Shown: positions 25,120-34,800 of the stretch, piece by piece
Position numbering within the stretch: the stretch's first letter is position 1
How the letters are laid out: every line of letters begins with the position of its first letter
Assembly: GCA_964406945.1 (NCBI GenBank)
Contig: CAYOTO010000033.1
Coordinates: 1 to 36,697 of the forward strand
DNA length: 36,697 bases
Direction: 5' to 3'
Source: UBA2266 sp964406945
Lineage (GTDB): Bacteria; Planctomycetota; Phycisphaerae; Sedimentisphaerales; Anaerobacaceae
Notes under the pieces: generated by a model
Seen by the model: the letters and a program-made list of their open reading frames with translations, nothing else
Database searches by the model: none
What the model was told of the DNA's origin: nothing
Program-made: the position numbers and the translations under genes

Positions 25120-25536
25120 TCAGCGGACGGCCGGGGCGGGGATGTAGAACGTTCCGGGGCCCAGGTGTGTGGGATAGGGTGTAGAGGTTTTGCAGTCCAT
25201 GATTGCACGCATTGCGACGGTGTTGTCCGAAAGTGTGCGTTCTACATGGCCGTCGGTGTATGCGGCGGTGAGCTGTACCCGGGGCGGGTTGTCGGTGCTA
25301 GGCTGTTTTGCGGACCAGAAGGCGGATGTGAGCAGAGTTTCTTCCTGGGCAACCTGGCGCTGGTTGTTCATGCCGAGTGCTGTGCGGGCCTGGCGACGGA
25401 CCTTTGTGAGTGCCGGCAGGAGAATGGCCATCAGCAGCGAAATTATTGAGATGGTCACGAGCAGCTCTATAAGTGTAAACGCCGGGCGCTGCCCCTTGTC
25501 CAGCCGTTTGTAGTGCCGACCGCTGATGAGCTGCAC
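25120..25536 (-). CDS. Short prepilin-type protein with H-X9-DG-like end
   Basis: A 138-residue protein with FTLIELLVTISIISLLMAIL (cleavage before Phe20, Glu at mature position 5), the prepilin N-terminal methylation helix. The remainder includes RQARTALGMNNQRQVAQ and AAYTDGHVERTLSDNTVAMR, close to the DG-HVE motif of the large planctomycete prepilin family with an H-X9-DG signature. Most relatives are about 200-300 residues, so the central part seems missing or reduced. The frame begins at a GTG at 25536 with TTGGAG nearby; the start is not certain. It stands alone, upstream of the oxidoreductase, and is separate from the secretion operon. Confidence 0.7.
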   Translation of the reverse strand: MQLISGRHYKRLDKGQRPAFTLIELLVTISIISLLMAILLPALTKVRRQARTALGMNNQRQVAQEETLLTSAFWSAKQPSTDNPPRVQLTAAYTDGHVERTLSDNTVAMRAIMDCKTSTPYPTHLGPGTFYIPAPAVR

Positions 25537-25589
25537 TCCAATTTCAAACTGTGTTCTTTTCTATACAATCCGGCTCAAGTCAGTCGTAC

Positions 25590-25595
25590 ATTATA
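25590..25595 (-). promoter_or_regulatory. Candidate -10 box for the short prepilin gene
   Basis: A perfect TATAAT on the minus strand sits about 50 bases before the GTG at 25536. The matching -35 position (TTCTTA) is poor, so the promoter is uncertain. Confidence 0.3.
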
Positions 25596-27933
25596 GCGTA
25601 CCGCGGCGGCAGTAAGAATTCCAGTTCAAAAACCGACATTTTTTTGCGGAACGGTCAGCGTCCGCCGCCGCCCGTGGAATCAACTTCTATTGAACGGGGT
25701 TCAGAAACACCGGTCGCGCCCTTGTCGTCGACAGCCACGGCGGTAATGTCGTGGCTTCCCGTGCTGACGGCCTCCCACTCTGCTGTCCAGCCGTCGGAGG
25801 GATTCCCGTCCGTCGCTATCAATGTACCGTCTATATAGAATTCCACGGCGACAACCTGCCCGTCAGGATCCGCGGCTTCCGCGCTAATCGAGACCGTTTC
25901 GTACTTGAGAAAGCACGCACGAGTTGAAGGCGATTCTATTGCCACTGTGGGTGGGGCATTGTACGTCTTGGCGTCGCCGAGCCAGTTTAGGGCGAGTACG
26001 GCGAGGTCGCGCATGTTGACTATGCCGTCGGTGTTGAGGTCGGCACTGCAGGTATGGGGCGCTTCCGCTTCGTTCATGCTGGCGTACGGGGTTCCGCCGT
26101 AGGCTCCGATGTTGATTCTGCCGCCGTTGGGCTGGGGCTCGACGGAGAAGTCGTCGTCCGGGTCGCCGGCGTCGACGGCGGGGCTGGTTACGTTGTCGAG
26201 AACCCAGACATCATGTTCGGACCAGTAGCGTCCTCGCTTGCTCTTGAGATGGAAATCGTAAAAGGCGGGATCGGCAAAGAGGGGATCCGGGCTCACGCCG
26301 GGTATTGAGCCCGAGGAGTATATGCTCTGGATTTCATCCGCGGAAAGCACCCGGTTGTACAGGCGGAGGTCGTCAAGCTTGCCGGTAAGCATATCCCGCA
26401 GATTATCTGAGCCACAATAGTCCCAAACGGCTCCAATCGTCAGCGGCTGGGCGTCGTTCATAATAGACGACACGGACATGGCCTCGGTTCTGTCCGGCAA
26501 ACCGTCGATGTATATCGTGCCTACGCCGTTGTTAAAAGTTACCGCCACATGGTGCCACTGATGTAGTCCGACCTGGCTGGAACTGACGAGGTCATCATAG
26601 GTATTGCTGGATGCAAATGCGCGGAACCATAGTTTTTTATCATCCGCGTGGACTGCCAGCGCGTACGCACGGGAATTGCCTGGAGAGTCCGGCTGGTCGG
26701 GACATGAAGCAAATTTATAGACACCGGCATCTGTCTGTCCTTGATTGAAGAGCCAGAAGGCCAATGTCATGGCGTTTCGAGGCGTCAGGTCATCGGAGTC
26801 GGGGATTTCGACATAATCGCCTGTTGCACTATAGTCCAGGGCTGAGCCGATGTAACCGGTGGTCCAGGTTGCGCCGTGTATTGTGCCGTGGTTGTTTCCG
26901 ACGGAGTCGAAGGCAACCGTGCCGGATTCTGAGTCGAATTTCCAGTGCGACACGAGGCCGGGTTCGGCTGCGGACTGCTCGCGCTGGACCCAGCTATGCT
27001 CGGCGATGCAGTCGAAGAGGTCGCCCTGTGCGTTTTCGTGGAGAATGCAATTGCGAATGGTTGGAGCGGAGTTCTCGTATGCGGCGATTCCGAAGTCGTT
27101 GTTTGCGATGGTAAGGTTTAGCAGTGTGGGGCTGCTGGCGTTATTGCAGGTAACGGCGTTTTTGGAGTTGGTGAGTACGACGTTTCGCAGGACCGAGTCG
27201 GGGCCTTCGCCCGAGTGGAAGGTAACGCCGTCGGCCGAGCCGCCCGATATCATGGCGGCATCAGCGGCGCTGTGGACGGTTACGGCTTTGCCGAGGAAGT
27301 CGACGGGTTCGAAGTAATTGCCCGGCCAAAGCAGAATCGTATCGCCGTTGTTTGCGGCGGCGATTGCGGCGGCAATGGTTTTGAGGGCGGTTTCGGCGGA
27401 GAGACCGTCGTTTGCGTTGTCGCCGTTTTGTTCATCGACATGCCAGATTGCAGGCTCGGCCGGCGGTATATACATATCCTGAATTTCCTGCTCGGTCAGT
27501 GCGCGGCTGTATATGCGAAGATCGTCGAAGATTCCGTCCGTGTGATAGCGCGGCAAACCGACGTTTGTAGTTGCCCTTCCAACATTAACACGGTCATCAT
27601 CATAACTTCCGACGAAATCTATGGGGTCGGAGCTACAGGTTCGCGTGGCGTCCAGTTCTCCGTTCACATACAACGATTGAACCGTACCGCTACGAAGAAC
27701 AACAACATGGTACCATTTGTTAGGCAGAAGCGCTGTAGTTCCAACAAGATTTTCGTCCGGGTTACTCAGCGTAGTCATATTAAACGAGAGACGGCCATTG
27801 CCTTGTTCGCGAACGATGTTATAACCTAATTCGCGGCTGGGATCACTACTGCCTGCAGCGTTAAGGTCGACAAGCACTTCCTGGGCTTCGCCAAGCGGTC
27901 GTCTGGGTTTTATCCAGAATGCGACACAGAAAT

Positions 27934-28000
27934 CGTTCCGGGGCAGCCACACGGGCTCGTTGTCGGGCAGGGCCACATAATCGTCGACGCCGTCGAGGTC
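27934..28000 (-). repeat. Duplicated LamG segment, copy A
   Basis: The strand contains the same LamG core as 28594-28670 (DGVDDYVALPDN.PVWLPRND), with roughly 90% identity at the DNA level by eye. It points to recent duplication of one LamG module inside the gene. Confidence 0.5.
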
Positions 28001-28593
28001 TATTGCGCCGTCGAGCATACCGGAAGTCCATTGCGCGCCGTAGACAGTGCCATGATAACCGCCGACCGAGTCGGCTGCGACCGATCCCTGCCCCTCGTCG
28101 AATTGCCAGTGGGCGAGAAGCCCCTGACTGCCTTGAAGGTAAAGCTGCTGGATTTCCTGCTGACTCAACGCCCCGTTATAGAGACGGACATCATCAAAAA
28201 TGCCGTCCGTATATTGTTGCGGAATGCCATCGGCCGTGTAGCGACCGATGTGAACATTGTCGTCATCGTAATCTCCATTGAAGTCTATTGCCGCACCATC
28301 GCACAACCGACTGGCATCCAACTCACCGTTTATGTACAGGGACTGGATTTGGCCCTGCCTGACGGCAACGACATGGTACCACGTGTTGGCGTACAAGGTG
28401 GTATTGCTGTCCAGGTCGTCATCTGTATCGCCGGTGGTCATGTAGAACTGAAGCTTTCCATTTGTGGTGCTGTGACGACCTAGGGCATAGCCGAGTTCGT
28501 AGCTCGGTCGACTGCTGTTGGCGAAATTCATGTCGATAAGCACCTCATCTGCGATTCCCGGAGGACGTCTCAGTTTAACCCACAAGGAAATGC

Positions 28594-28670
28594 AGAAGTC
28601 GTTCCGGGGCAGCCAGACGGGGGAGTTGTCGGGCAGGGCTACGTAGTCGTCGACGCCGTCGAGATCCAAT
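28594..28670 (-). repeat. Duplicated LamG segment, copy B
   Basis: Copy of the segment at 27934-28000; the protein residues differ at only a few positions (NSPVW versus NEPVW, FCISLWVK versus FCVAFWIK). Confidence 0.5.
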
Positions 28671-28854
28671 GCTCCGTTTATTATTCCGTCGGTCCATTGT
28701 CCACCCTGCACAAGGCCGTGTCTGTCGTCTATGGAATCGAAAGCAATTGTTCCGCCCTGCTCATCCATAGCCCAGTGGCCAATCAGTTCACCTCCGGTCT
28801 GGCCGCTTCCTTCCTGGTAGAGCTGTTGGGCTTCCGAAGCGGTTATTGCGCGAG

Positions 28855-29006
28855 TAAAGAAATCGCTTGCATCGGGCTATCCACGGCCAGAGGCCGTGGC
28901 TTTCCCGCCCGATTCATGGCTTCGCCACCGCGATTTCAACAGCACTGTACAGGCAGAGCCAAACGACTCTGACCACGTGCAGAGCACGTGGGTTTTCACG
29001 ATGCAC
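28855..29006 (-). mobile_element. 152-bp palindrome-associated element (IS200/IS605-like, non-autonomous)
   Basis: The insertion has no coding capacity. Near one end is a hairpin CCACGTGC-TCT-GCACGTGG (28973-28991), near the other CCACGGCC-TCT-GGCCGTGG (28881-28899), each an 8-base stem with a TCT loop, and each preceded by GAAAAC or GGAAAG. These subterminal imperfect-palindrome ends are the hallmark of IS200/IS605-type transposition (Y1 transposase acts on hairpins). A short inverted pair TGCATCG...CGATGCA lies just inside. The same six bases, TCTTTA, abut both ends. Removing exactly 152 bases restores one open frame (see the finding on this locus). A transposase is not in the window, so it would be supplied elsewhere. 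Confidence 0.78.
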
Positions 29007-29694
29007 TAAAGAGCTTGACTTCGTCTATCATTCCATTGAGGTAGTAGCCGGTAGTATTACGCACGAGAGCGCCGAATGAGCCCATCTCGGCGTAGTTTGC
29101 GACGGCGGGTATGCCCCAGGCACCGGAACAGTTGTTGTTCGTATGTGGAAATGCATGATCTTCCATGCCGTCCACATACATCCTCACGTTTGATGGACTC
29201 TGGGAAAAGACAATATGGTACCAGCGACCGGAATCCATGGGCCGAGTTCCAACGAAGCTGCACATGTAGCTGGAGCTTGATTTGCGAACGCTGAATATCA
29301 GTTGGTCCGAGCTGGAAAAGACCGTCTGGAGGTAGTAGTCGCCTCCGGAGTTGTTTGCGTAGGCGAACATGGTTTCCTGGACTCCGGTTCGATGTCTGTA
29401 GACCCAGAGCGAGATGGTCATCTCGGGGCCCACATTGTCGAGCGAGTTTTGAGGCAGGAGGACATAATCGTTGCCATCGAAATACAGTGCGGAACCGAGT
29501 TTCCCAGGGACATAATTAGCACCGTAGATCGATCCGTGCCTGTTTCCGACCGCATCAACAGCTATCGAGCCGCCGTTCTCATCGAATTGCCAGTGTGAGA
29601 TCAGATCAGGCACATAAGCTTCCGTTACTGTGGCGGTGCAGAAGGTCAGTATTGATACGGTTGTTGTCAGTAGAATTCCCCTCGCTCTGGTCAC
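28996..29694 (-). pseudogene. LamG giant protein, 5' fragment with signal peptide
   Basis: The upstream part of the disrupted gene, 232 residues. The start is the GTG at 29694, preceded by AAGGAG six bases away; the next frame upstream from 29757 lacks such a site and overlaps the sigma-factor gene. It begins with a Sec signal (GILLTTTVSILTFCTATVTE) and a complete first LamG module (ISHWQFDENGGSIAVDA... to NGMIDEVKLF), then the element adds SAS and a stop. The fragment may still yield a secreted one-module protein. Joined to 25655-28854 without the 152-bp element, the gene gives a continuous frame of 1295 codons plus stop. Confidence 0.8.
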
Positions 29695-29723
29695 TGTTTT
29701 CTCCTTGGATCGGTCGTATGTTT

Positions 29724-31583
29724 CTATGGTTCTTGCGTAATTAATTTCTGGAGCCATGTAGGTTGTGATTTGTTCAGTCGCAGAGTTGTTCGGGAGTTGC
29801 GAGGCGGCGGCGAGAAGATTCGGGCGACGCCGTCGTGGTCCGCAATATAGGAGAAGACCAACTCGCCGAGGTATTGGGGTGTTTTGCGGGCGTTGACGAA
29901 GCGGACCTTTTCAATTACGTCTTTTTCGAGGTCGACAGTGTGGACAAGGCGCACTTCGTCGGGGCAGAGCAGCTTGATTTCGACCTTCCCAGGGTTGTCT
30001 GTGGATTCTGTCTCGAACCGTATTGCTCTCTCTGCGGCGTCGCGCCGGATTGTGTCGATTGTGTGCAGGCCCATCCAAGGTCTGGACAGCCCTTCGAAGA
30101 AGGCTCCGGGCTTATACCGGGCCATTGCAGAGCCCACTGAGTCGTATTCGACGGCCTCGGATCCCGTATCGAGGTACTTGAGGCGCCCCTGAACCTTGAC
30201 TTGCAACCACGGGTAGTTCTTCACGTAGGCGGCGCAGGTAAACGGGATCCTGCCCCGGGCCTCAATGGATCTGTCATGTATTCGGCCCTTGATTGTGAAG
30301 TGCGTCCAGCCGCGCCGGTGCATGTCGTCGCGCACGTCCTGCAGCACGGTGCTCTGCGGCCAGTCGTACTGAAAGAAAAGTTCTTCGAGCACGTTTCTGT
30401 GACGGTCGATGCGCCATATCGTGTGTCTCCGGGCGGCCATCCTTCTGCATATCACCAGGAGGCCGTCGCCGGTGCGTGTGCAGCGTTCGGCGAAACCCGC
30501 GGCCCCTTCTACACTCGTGATGAAGTCACTCATACGCCGCTCGTCCGTGGGCAATCTCATTACCGCCAGATCGGGGTTGTAGTAGTGGTGATTCGCAATT
30601 GTGACGGTTCGTCCGTCGTGGTAGTAGGCGCCAAACTGGTTCTGGAGATAAAGGCAGGTGGATTCGCCCTTTTCGTCCAGGGACAAATGTCTCGTCATCA
30701 CGGGTCCATCGGACCCGGCGGGGTAGAAGTGCCATCTCTCCACGTTAGTATTGTCCTGCGCTGCCGGTATTGAAACGGAGACCGGGGCCGGTTCGACGTG
30801 CTCGGGCGCAGAAGCGGGGCCCGTATTGAGGGCAGTCGATCCAGCGGCGACGGCTACTACGCCGGCGGCGGATAAGACGGCTGACTTTGCGGTGACGGCA
30901 GCGGAAAGGTTAGCCAGTGCTCCGGCCTTGAGTGTATCGGCAGACAGCGAGACTTCCGCGGCAGCGGTCCTGCTCGAGGCAGTGATTTTGCCGAACAGCA
31001 CCAGAGCCATCAGCAGGCTGCCCTTGTCCAGGCCGTATCCGGTCAGTCTTCTGGAAAGAGCTCTCTTGGCGCGGCAGAAGAGCGACCTTGCTCCGAGTTC
31101 TGATATACCCATTACTTCGGCGATTTGGGAATACTGCATCCGGCGGTAGCATCGCATGACCAGGACATCGCGGTGTCGATCTTCGAGTTGCTTCATGCAT
31201 CGCAGGACGATGTCTTTGAGTTCTTCGCTGACCATCGCGGCCACGGCGTGGTCGCCATCTTCGGTGCACGCCGGACTTTCCAGGACCGACTCCAGGCTGC
31301 GACCCCTTCTGGACTGCCGCCTGCGGTGGTCGCGGAGTTTGTTGTATGCGATGCCGCAGAGCCAGTTCCAGAACCGCTCGGCTTTCCTGAGCTTGTGAAA
31401 GACCCTGAACATTTCTACGATAGTCTCCTGTGTTATGTCGTCTGCTTCGTCATGGTGCAAAGTCATGCGGAATACATATTCGTGAAGGCGCGGTCTGACC
31501 TGCTCGGCGAGGCGATTCTGACAGTCTCTATCGCCGTTGCGAGCCCTCTCGATAATCTCTACCTGGTCGGGGCATTCACTCAT
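29724..31583 (-). CDS. ECF-type sigma factor with a large C-terminal extension
   Basis: A 619-residue protein. The N-terminal ~170 residues are a sigma-70 family factor: region 2 around HHDEADDITQETIVEMFRVF and KAERFWNWLCGIAYNKLRDH, and region 4 as a helix-turn-helix, DVLVMRCYRRMQYSQIAEVM then GISELGARSLFCRAKRALS. Residues about 190-255 are hydrophobic (LLMALVLFGKITASS and AVLSAAGVVAVAAGS), suggesting membrane insertion, and about 350 residues follow that could lie outside the cytoplasm, of no recognised family. Planctomycetes are known for such extended ECF sigma factors. The start is set at the ATG at 31583, as an extended -10 box lies at 31637-31645. The gene ends 29 bases before the LamG start codon, so both are probably co-transcribed and functionally linked. 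Confidence 0.85.
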   Translation of the reverse strand: MSECPDQVEIIERARNGDRDCQNRLAEQVRPRLHEYVFRMTLHHDEADDITQETIVEMFRVFHKLRKAERFWNWLCGIAYNKLRDHRRRQSRRGRSLESVLESPACTEDGDHAVAAMVSEELKDIVLRCMKQLEDRHRDVLVMRCYRRMQYSQIAEVMGISELGARSLFCRAKRALSRRLTGYGLDKGSLLMALVLFGKITASSRTAAAEVSLSADTLKAGALANLSAAVTAKSAVLSAAGVVAVAAGSTALNTGPASAPEHVEPAPVSVSIPAAQDNTNVERWHFYPAGSDGPVMTRHLSLDEKGESTCLYLQNQFGAYYHDGRTVTIANHHYYNPDLAVMRLPTDERRMSDFITSVEGAAGFAERCTRTGDGLLVICRRMAARRHTIWRIDRHRNVLEELFFQYDWPQSTVLQDVRDDMHRRGWTHFTIKGRIHDRSIEARGRIPFTCAAYVKNYPWLQVKVQGRLKYLDTGSEAVEYDSVGSAMARYKPGAFFEGLSRPWMGLHTIDTIRRDAAERAIRFETESTDNPGKVEIKLLCPDEVRLVHTVDLEKDVIEKVRFVNARKTPQYLGELVFSYIADHDGVARIFSPPPRNSRTTLRLNKSQPTWLQKLITQEP

Positions 31584-31636
31584 TCGTCTGTATATTAAGT
31601 GTAGCCTGGGAACAATCCGTGCCGCGCATAGTGAGT

Positions 31637-31645
31637 ATTTTAGCA
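31637..31645 (-). promoter_or_regulatory. Candidate extended -10 promoter for the ECF sigma gene
   Basis: The minus strand reads TGCTAAAAT: an extended TGn plus TAAAAT. It would start transcripts about 45 bases before the ATG at 31583, and lies inside the longer frame, which argues for that start codon. Confidence 0.35.
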
Positions 31646-31807
31646 TATTTCTCACTTTTTTTCGCCTGCAATGGCGACAAGGGACTCGCTTTTTGCCGAT
31701 TTAGGGCCGGTAGCAGCTTGCGGCATTCGAGAGATGTGGAAGATCATGCTGGGAATTTCTGATGCCAGGCGTCGATCGAGACGGTGGTTAGAATTGCCTC
31801 CTGAGGC

Positions 31808-34800
31808 TCAGATGATCCGTATTTTGAGGGATTGGGGGCTGGTGATTGTGAATTGTTTTTCGGCGGTGAGGGTTATGGCTCGGTCTTTTACCTGCATTTC
31901 GAGGGGAATGGTTTTGGGTCCTATTTGAGCGGAGACGGTGGTCGGTCGGTGGGATTTTGCGAGTTGGAGGGTGATGGTCTCGAGGTCGAGGACGCCCCAT
32001 CGCAAGTGAATTTCGGCTTCAAGATTATTGTCGGTTCGTTTCTGGGTGAAGGAGCCCCAGCCTTTTGCGGTGGTGAAGGCGGATTTGAAATTGCCCGGGT
32101 TTAATCTCGGCTTGAACTCTATGCGGCGTTTGGGGCCGTGGTGCTGGAAGCCGGAGGCGGCGATGAAGGCGCCGTAGCTGGCCATGGAGCGGGCGTAATG
32201 GTCGGAGCATTCTATTTCGTTGTAGGGGTTTCGCAGGGCGGCGTCGTAGCGGTCATGGATTGCGCGGGCTACGGCGAGGCCCTGCTGGAGGAGGCCTTCG
32301 GCTATCATGTGGGAGGCGGCCTGCCATTCGAAGCCGGTCATGCATTCGTTAAAATACATATACTGCCAGTGTTTTTTGAAGCCGGGGTTCTGGCCCCCTC
32401 GGGGCCACGTGCACATGAGCAGTCCGGCGTCACCGGCTGCGGCGTACCATCGGCCTCGTTCGAAGATTTCGCGGAACGGGCCGACGTCGGGCACGAAGTT
32501 GTACTTGTAAAGGGCGTCGAGGGCTTTTCGCTGCTTTTGGGGGTCGAATAGATGACCGAGGCCCACCTGATGCGCCCAGCTCTGACCGTAGATCTGGTCG
32601 ATGTAGCAGCCTTCGCCGGTTCCGATAGCGTTTTTGTGCCTGGGGTCTTCGATCTGGATAAAGTATTCGCCGTTCCAGGTCTGGATGATTGTTTCGGCCC
32701 CGCGGTCGGCTATTGTCTTGCATTGTTTCGCAAATTCCCAGTCGTCCATCTCTCTTGCCATTTGCTCGCAGGCTCGCAGGGCCGCCAGATATAATGACGC
32801 AAGAAAGGAGATTTTGCCGAACCAGGCGGCGTCGAGTGTGTTTGCCTGGGCGCCTTCTACCATGCCGTCGGCGTTGGCGTCGGCGGCAATCATGTACTGC
32901 ATGGCCTTTTTTACGTTGGGCCATATTCGGCGGAGGAATGCGTCGTCTTTTGACATGCGGTGTTCGCGGTAGACGCCGAGGATTCGGCCGCACTGGCCGT
33001 CGTGGGCGGGCTGGTTGCTGCCGGTGAGGCCGGCGCGCATGCCGATGCCCCCGTCGGGGTGCATTGCGAGACCGAAGTCGACGCGTTCGCGTATGTCGCG
33101 TTCTATTTCCGGGAAGAGCCGGCCGGGGGCCTGGGCGTATTGCCAGACGTGGGTGCAGGTACCGGCGCAGCAGCCGATTCCCTCCCATGCCCAGATGCGG
33201 CCGCTCTCGAAGCGGTAGCAGGTTGTGGTCGCGAGGACCGCGGTGTTGGCCATGGTGCGGTCGAGGAACCAGAACGGCAGTGTCGAATCGTACCAGGTTT
33301 CGACCCAGGTACGGGTATCGCCTGCGAGGCGGTCAAAGTTTTTCTGAATGTATCGAGCAACGTCCAGGGCTGAGGCGAATTTGGTTGCATAGTAGTGACC
33401 TACTAGGCGATTGGCGCAGCCGCGGGAATAGAAGTTCGGAAAATGCCAGGACACTACGAAAGTTGTCGTATTCGATCTGCCGGGGGCGAGTTCGAGGCGT
33501 CGGGCGATCCGGCCGGTCAGTTCGTCAGTGAGACCGGCTCGGGAACTCGCAGGTTCGGCGCTGTCATCGCGATCGGCAGTGGCTGTATGGTGGCCGGGTT
33601 CGAGCAGGGAAAGTGCCATGGTTCCGAAATCCCGCTGTTCGGAGAGTTCGGCGTTTATGTCCGGTTTGTCGGTGAAGACGATGTGGTCGACTCCGATGTT
33701 GCCCCAGCCACCGGCGACGGCGTCCACGATCTGGAGGACGGCGGAGCGGCCCTGAAACTTGCGAACGTCGAAGATGCCGCGCTCCATGCGGTTGTTATTC
33801 TTGCCGGTGCAGCTTGCAACGACTTCGCCGTCCACGATCAGATTCATACAGGTTTTTGCTTTGTGTGCGCCGCCGCCGATGAGAAAAGTTATATACTTTC
33901 GAAGGATTTCGAACGGTTCGCTGGTGAGTGTGCCGGTCCGGTTGTCTTTTTCGCCGACGCTGTTGCCGCCGGCGGTGGCGTGAGAGTTGACAACGCGGTC
34001 GCCTTTGCCGGCTACGTCGCCCTGGTACGCGGGGATGTCCTTCATAAGGATGGGACCTTTTCCGAACGATTCGCCTTCGGCGGTCCATTTTTCATACGTG
34101 TCGGTCTCGAAGTCTTCGTGGAGGATGTCTGGCCGGGCGACGGTATCTGTCTGTTCGGCGGGTACGGCGTCGCAGCAGAGTGTGCATATATTCCGATCTT
34201 CGATGATTCTGTTGCGGCGCCGGCCTCTGACTTTTGCGGCGGTGTCGATGCATATCGGATTCTGGAGGTGGCCGGTGATTTCGAGGGACAAGGGTTCGGG
34301 GCCCGTGTTTTTGACGGTGTACTGCATAATCGTGGCGGGCAGGGATGAATCATCGGTGTTGAGGGGGATAAACGGCGAGAAGGCTTCGAGTTCGACCGAG
34401 ACAGGAAGACTTTGATCGTGGTATGAGATAACGGCGCGCGGGTATTCGCCGCGGAATGTAATGTCTTCGAAGCCGTCGCTGTTGAATGGGATTTCTCTGT
34501 TGTCGATACGGAGGCTGAAGCCCTGGTCGAATCGTGGTTTGGGTTGGGCCGGTTCGATATAGTTTGCACCGTTTCGGGTTGGCACGGCCTGGCCTTTATA
34601 ACTGACAGTACGGGGGTTGATTCCCTCCTGGTCGCGGTTGAAGATATCCCAGAGCCAGAGTCTGCCGTCGCCGCCGAGGTAAAGTGTGCCCGCGAACAGT
34701 CCGCCGACCGGCATGCCGACGTGTGCAAGTGCGGAAGGATCGGAATAGATCTGTTTTTGGCCTCGCTCGGTTAGTGAACGCAGCCAGTCGGGATTGAGTT

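Larger units (their letters stand above)
25655..28854 (-). pseudogene. LamG/beta-helix/dockerin-like giant protein, 3' fragment cut off by a mobile element
   Basis: This is the downstream part of a gene interrupted at 28855-29006; the longest frame with an ATG begins at 28768 but has no ribosome site and no signal peptide. It encodes three LamG (concanavalin-like) modules, each beginning HW.FDE..G or HWAMDEQGG and ending in a motif like FDDVRLYNGALSQQEIQQLY. Between modules 3 and 4 of the intact protein lies a right-handed beta-helix-like stretch (DDGLSAETALKTIAAAIAA-type start, then NSKNAVTCNN and IANNDFGIAAYENSAP). Near the C-terminus is a dockerin-like calcium motif (DLNTDGIVNMRDLAVLA) and a bacterial Ig-like domain ending STGGGGR. 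It is a secreted glycan-binding or cell-surface protein in origin. Confidence 0.8.

Noticed and set aside
28855..29006. The paired hairpins as a CRISPR or terminator structure
   Set aside because: There are no repeated spacers and no T-run, and excising the whole piece restores a reading frame, so an inserted mobile element explains it better.
31796..31810. A terminator after the GH116 gene
   Set aside because: Only a five-base GCCTC/GAGGC stem with a two-base loop and no T-run; too weak to support.
33443..34348. A 300-codon plus-strand frame opposite the GH116 gene
   Set aside because: Antisense shadow; the minus strand encodes a coherent glycosidase there.
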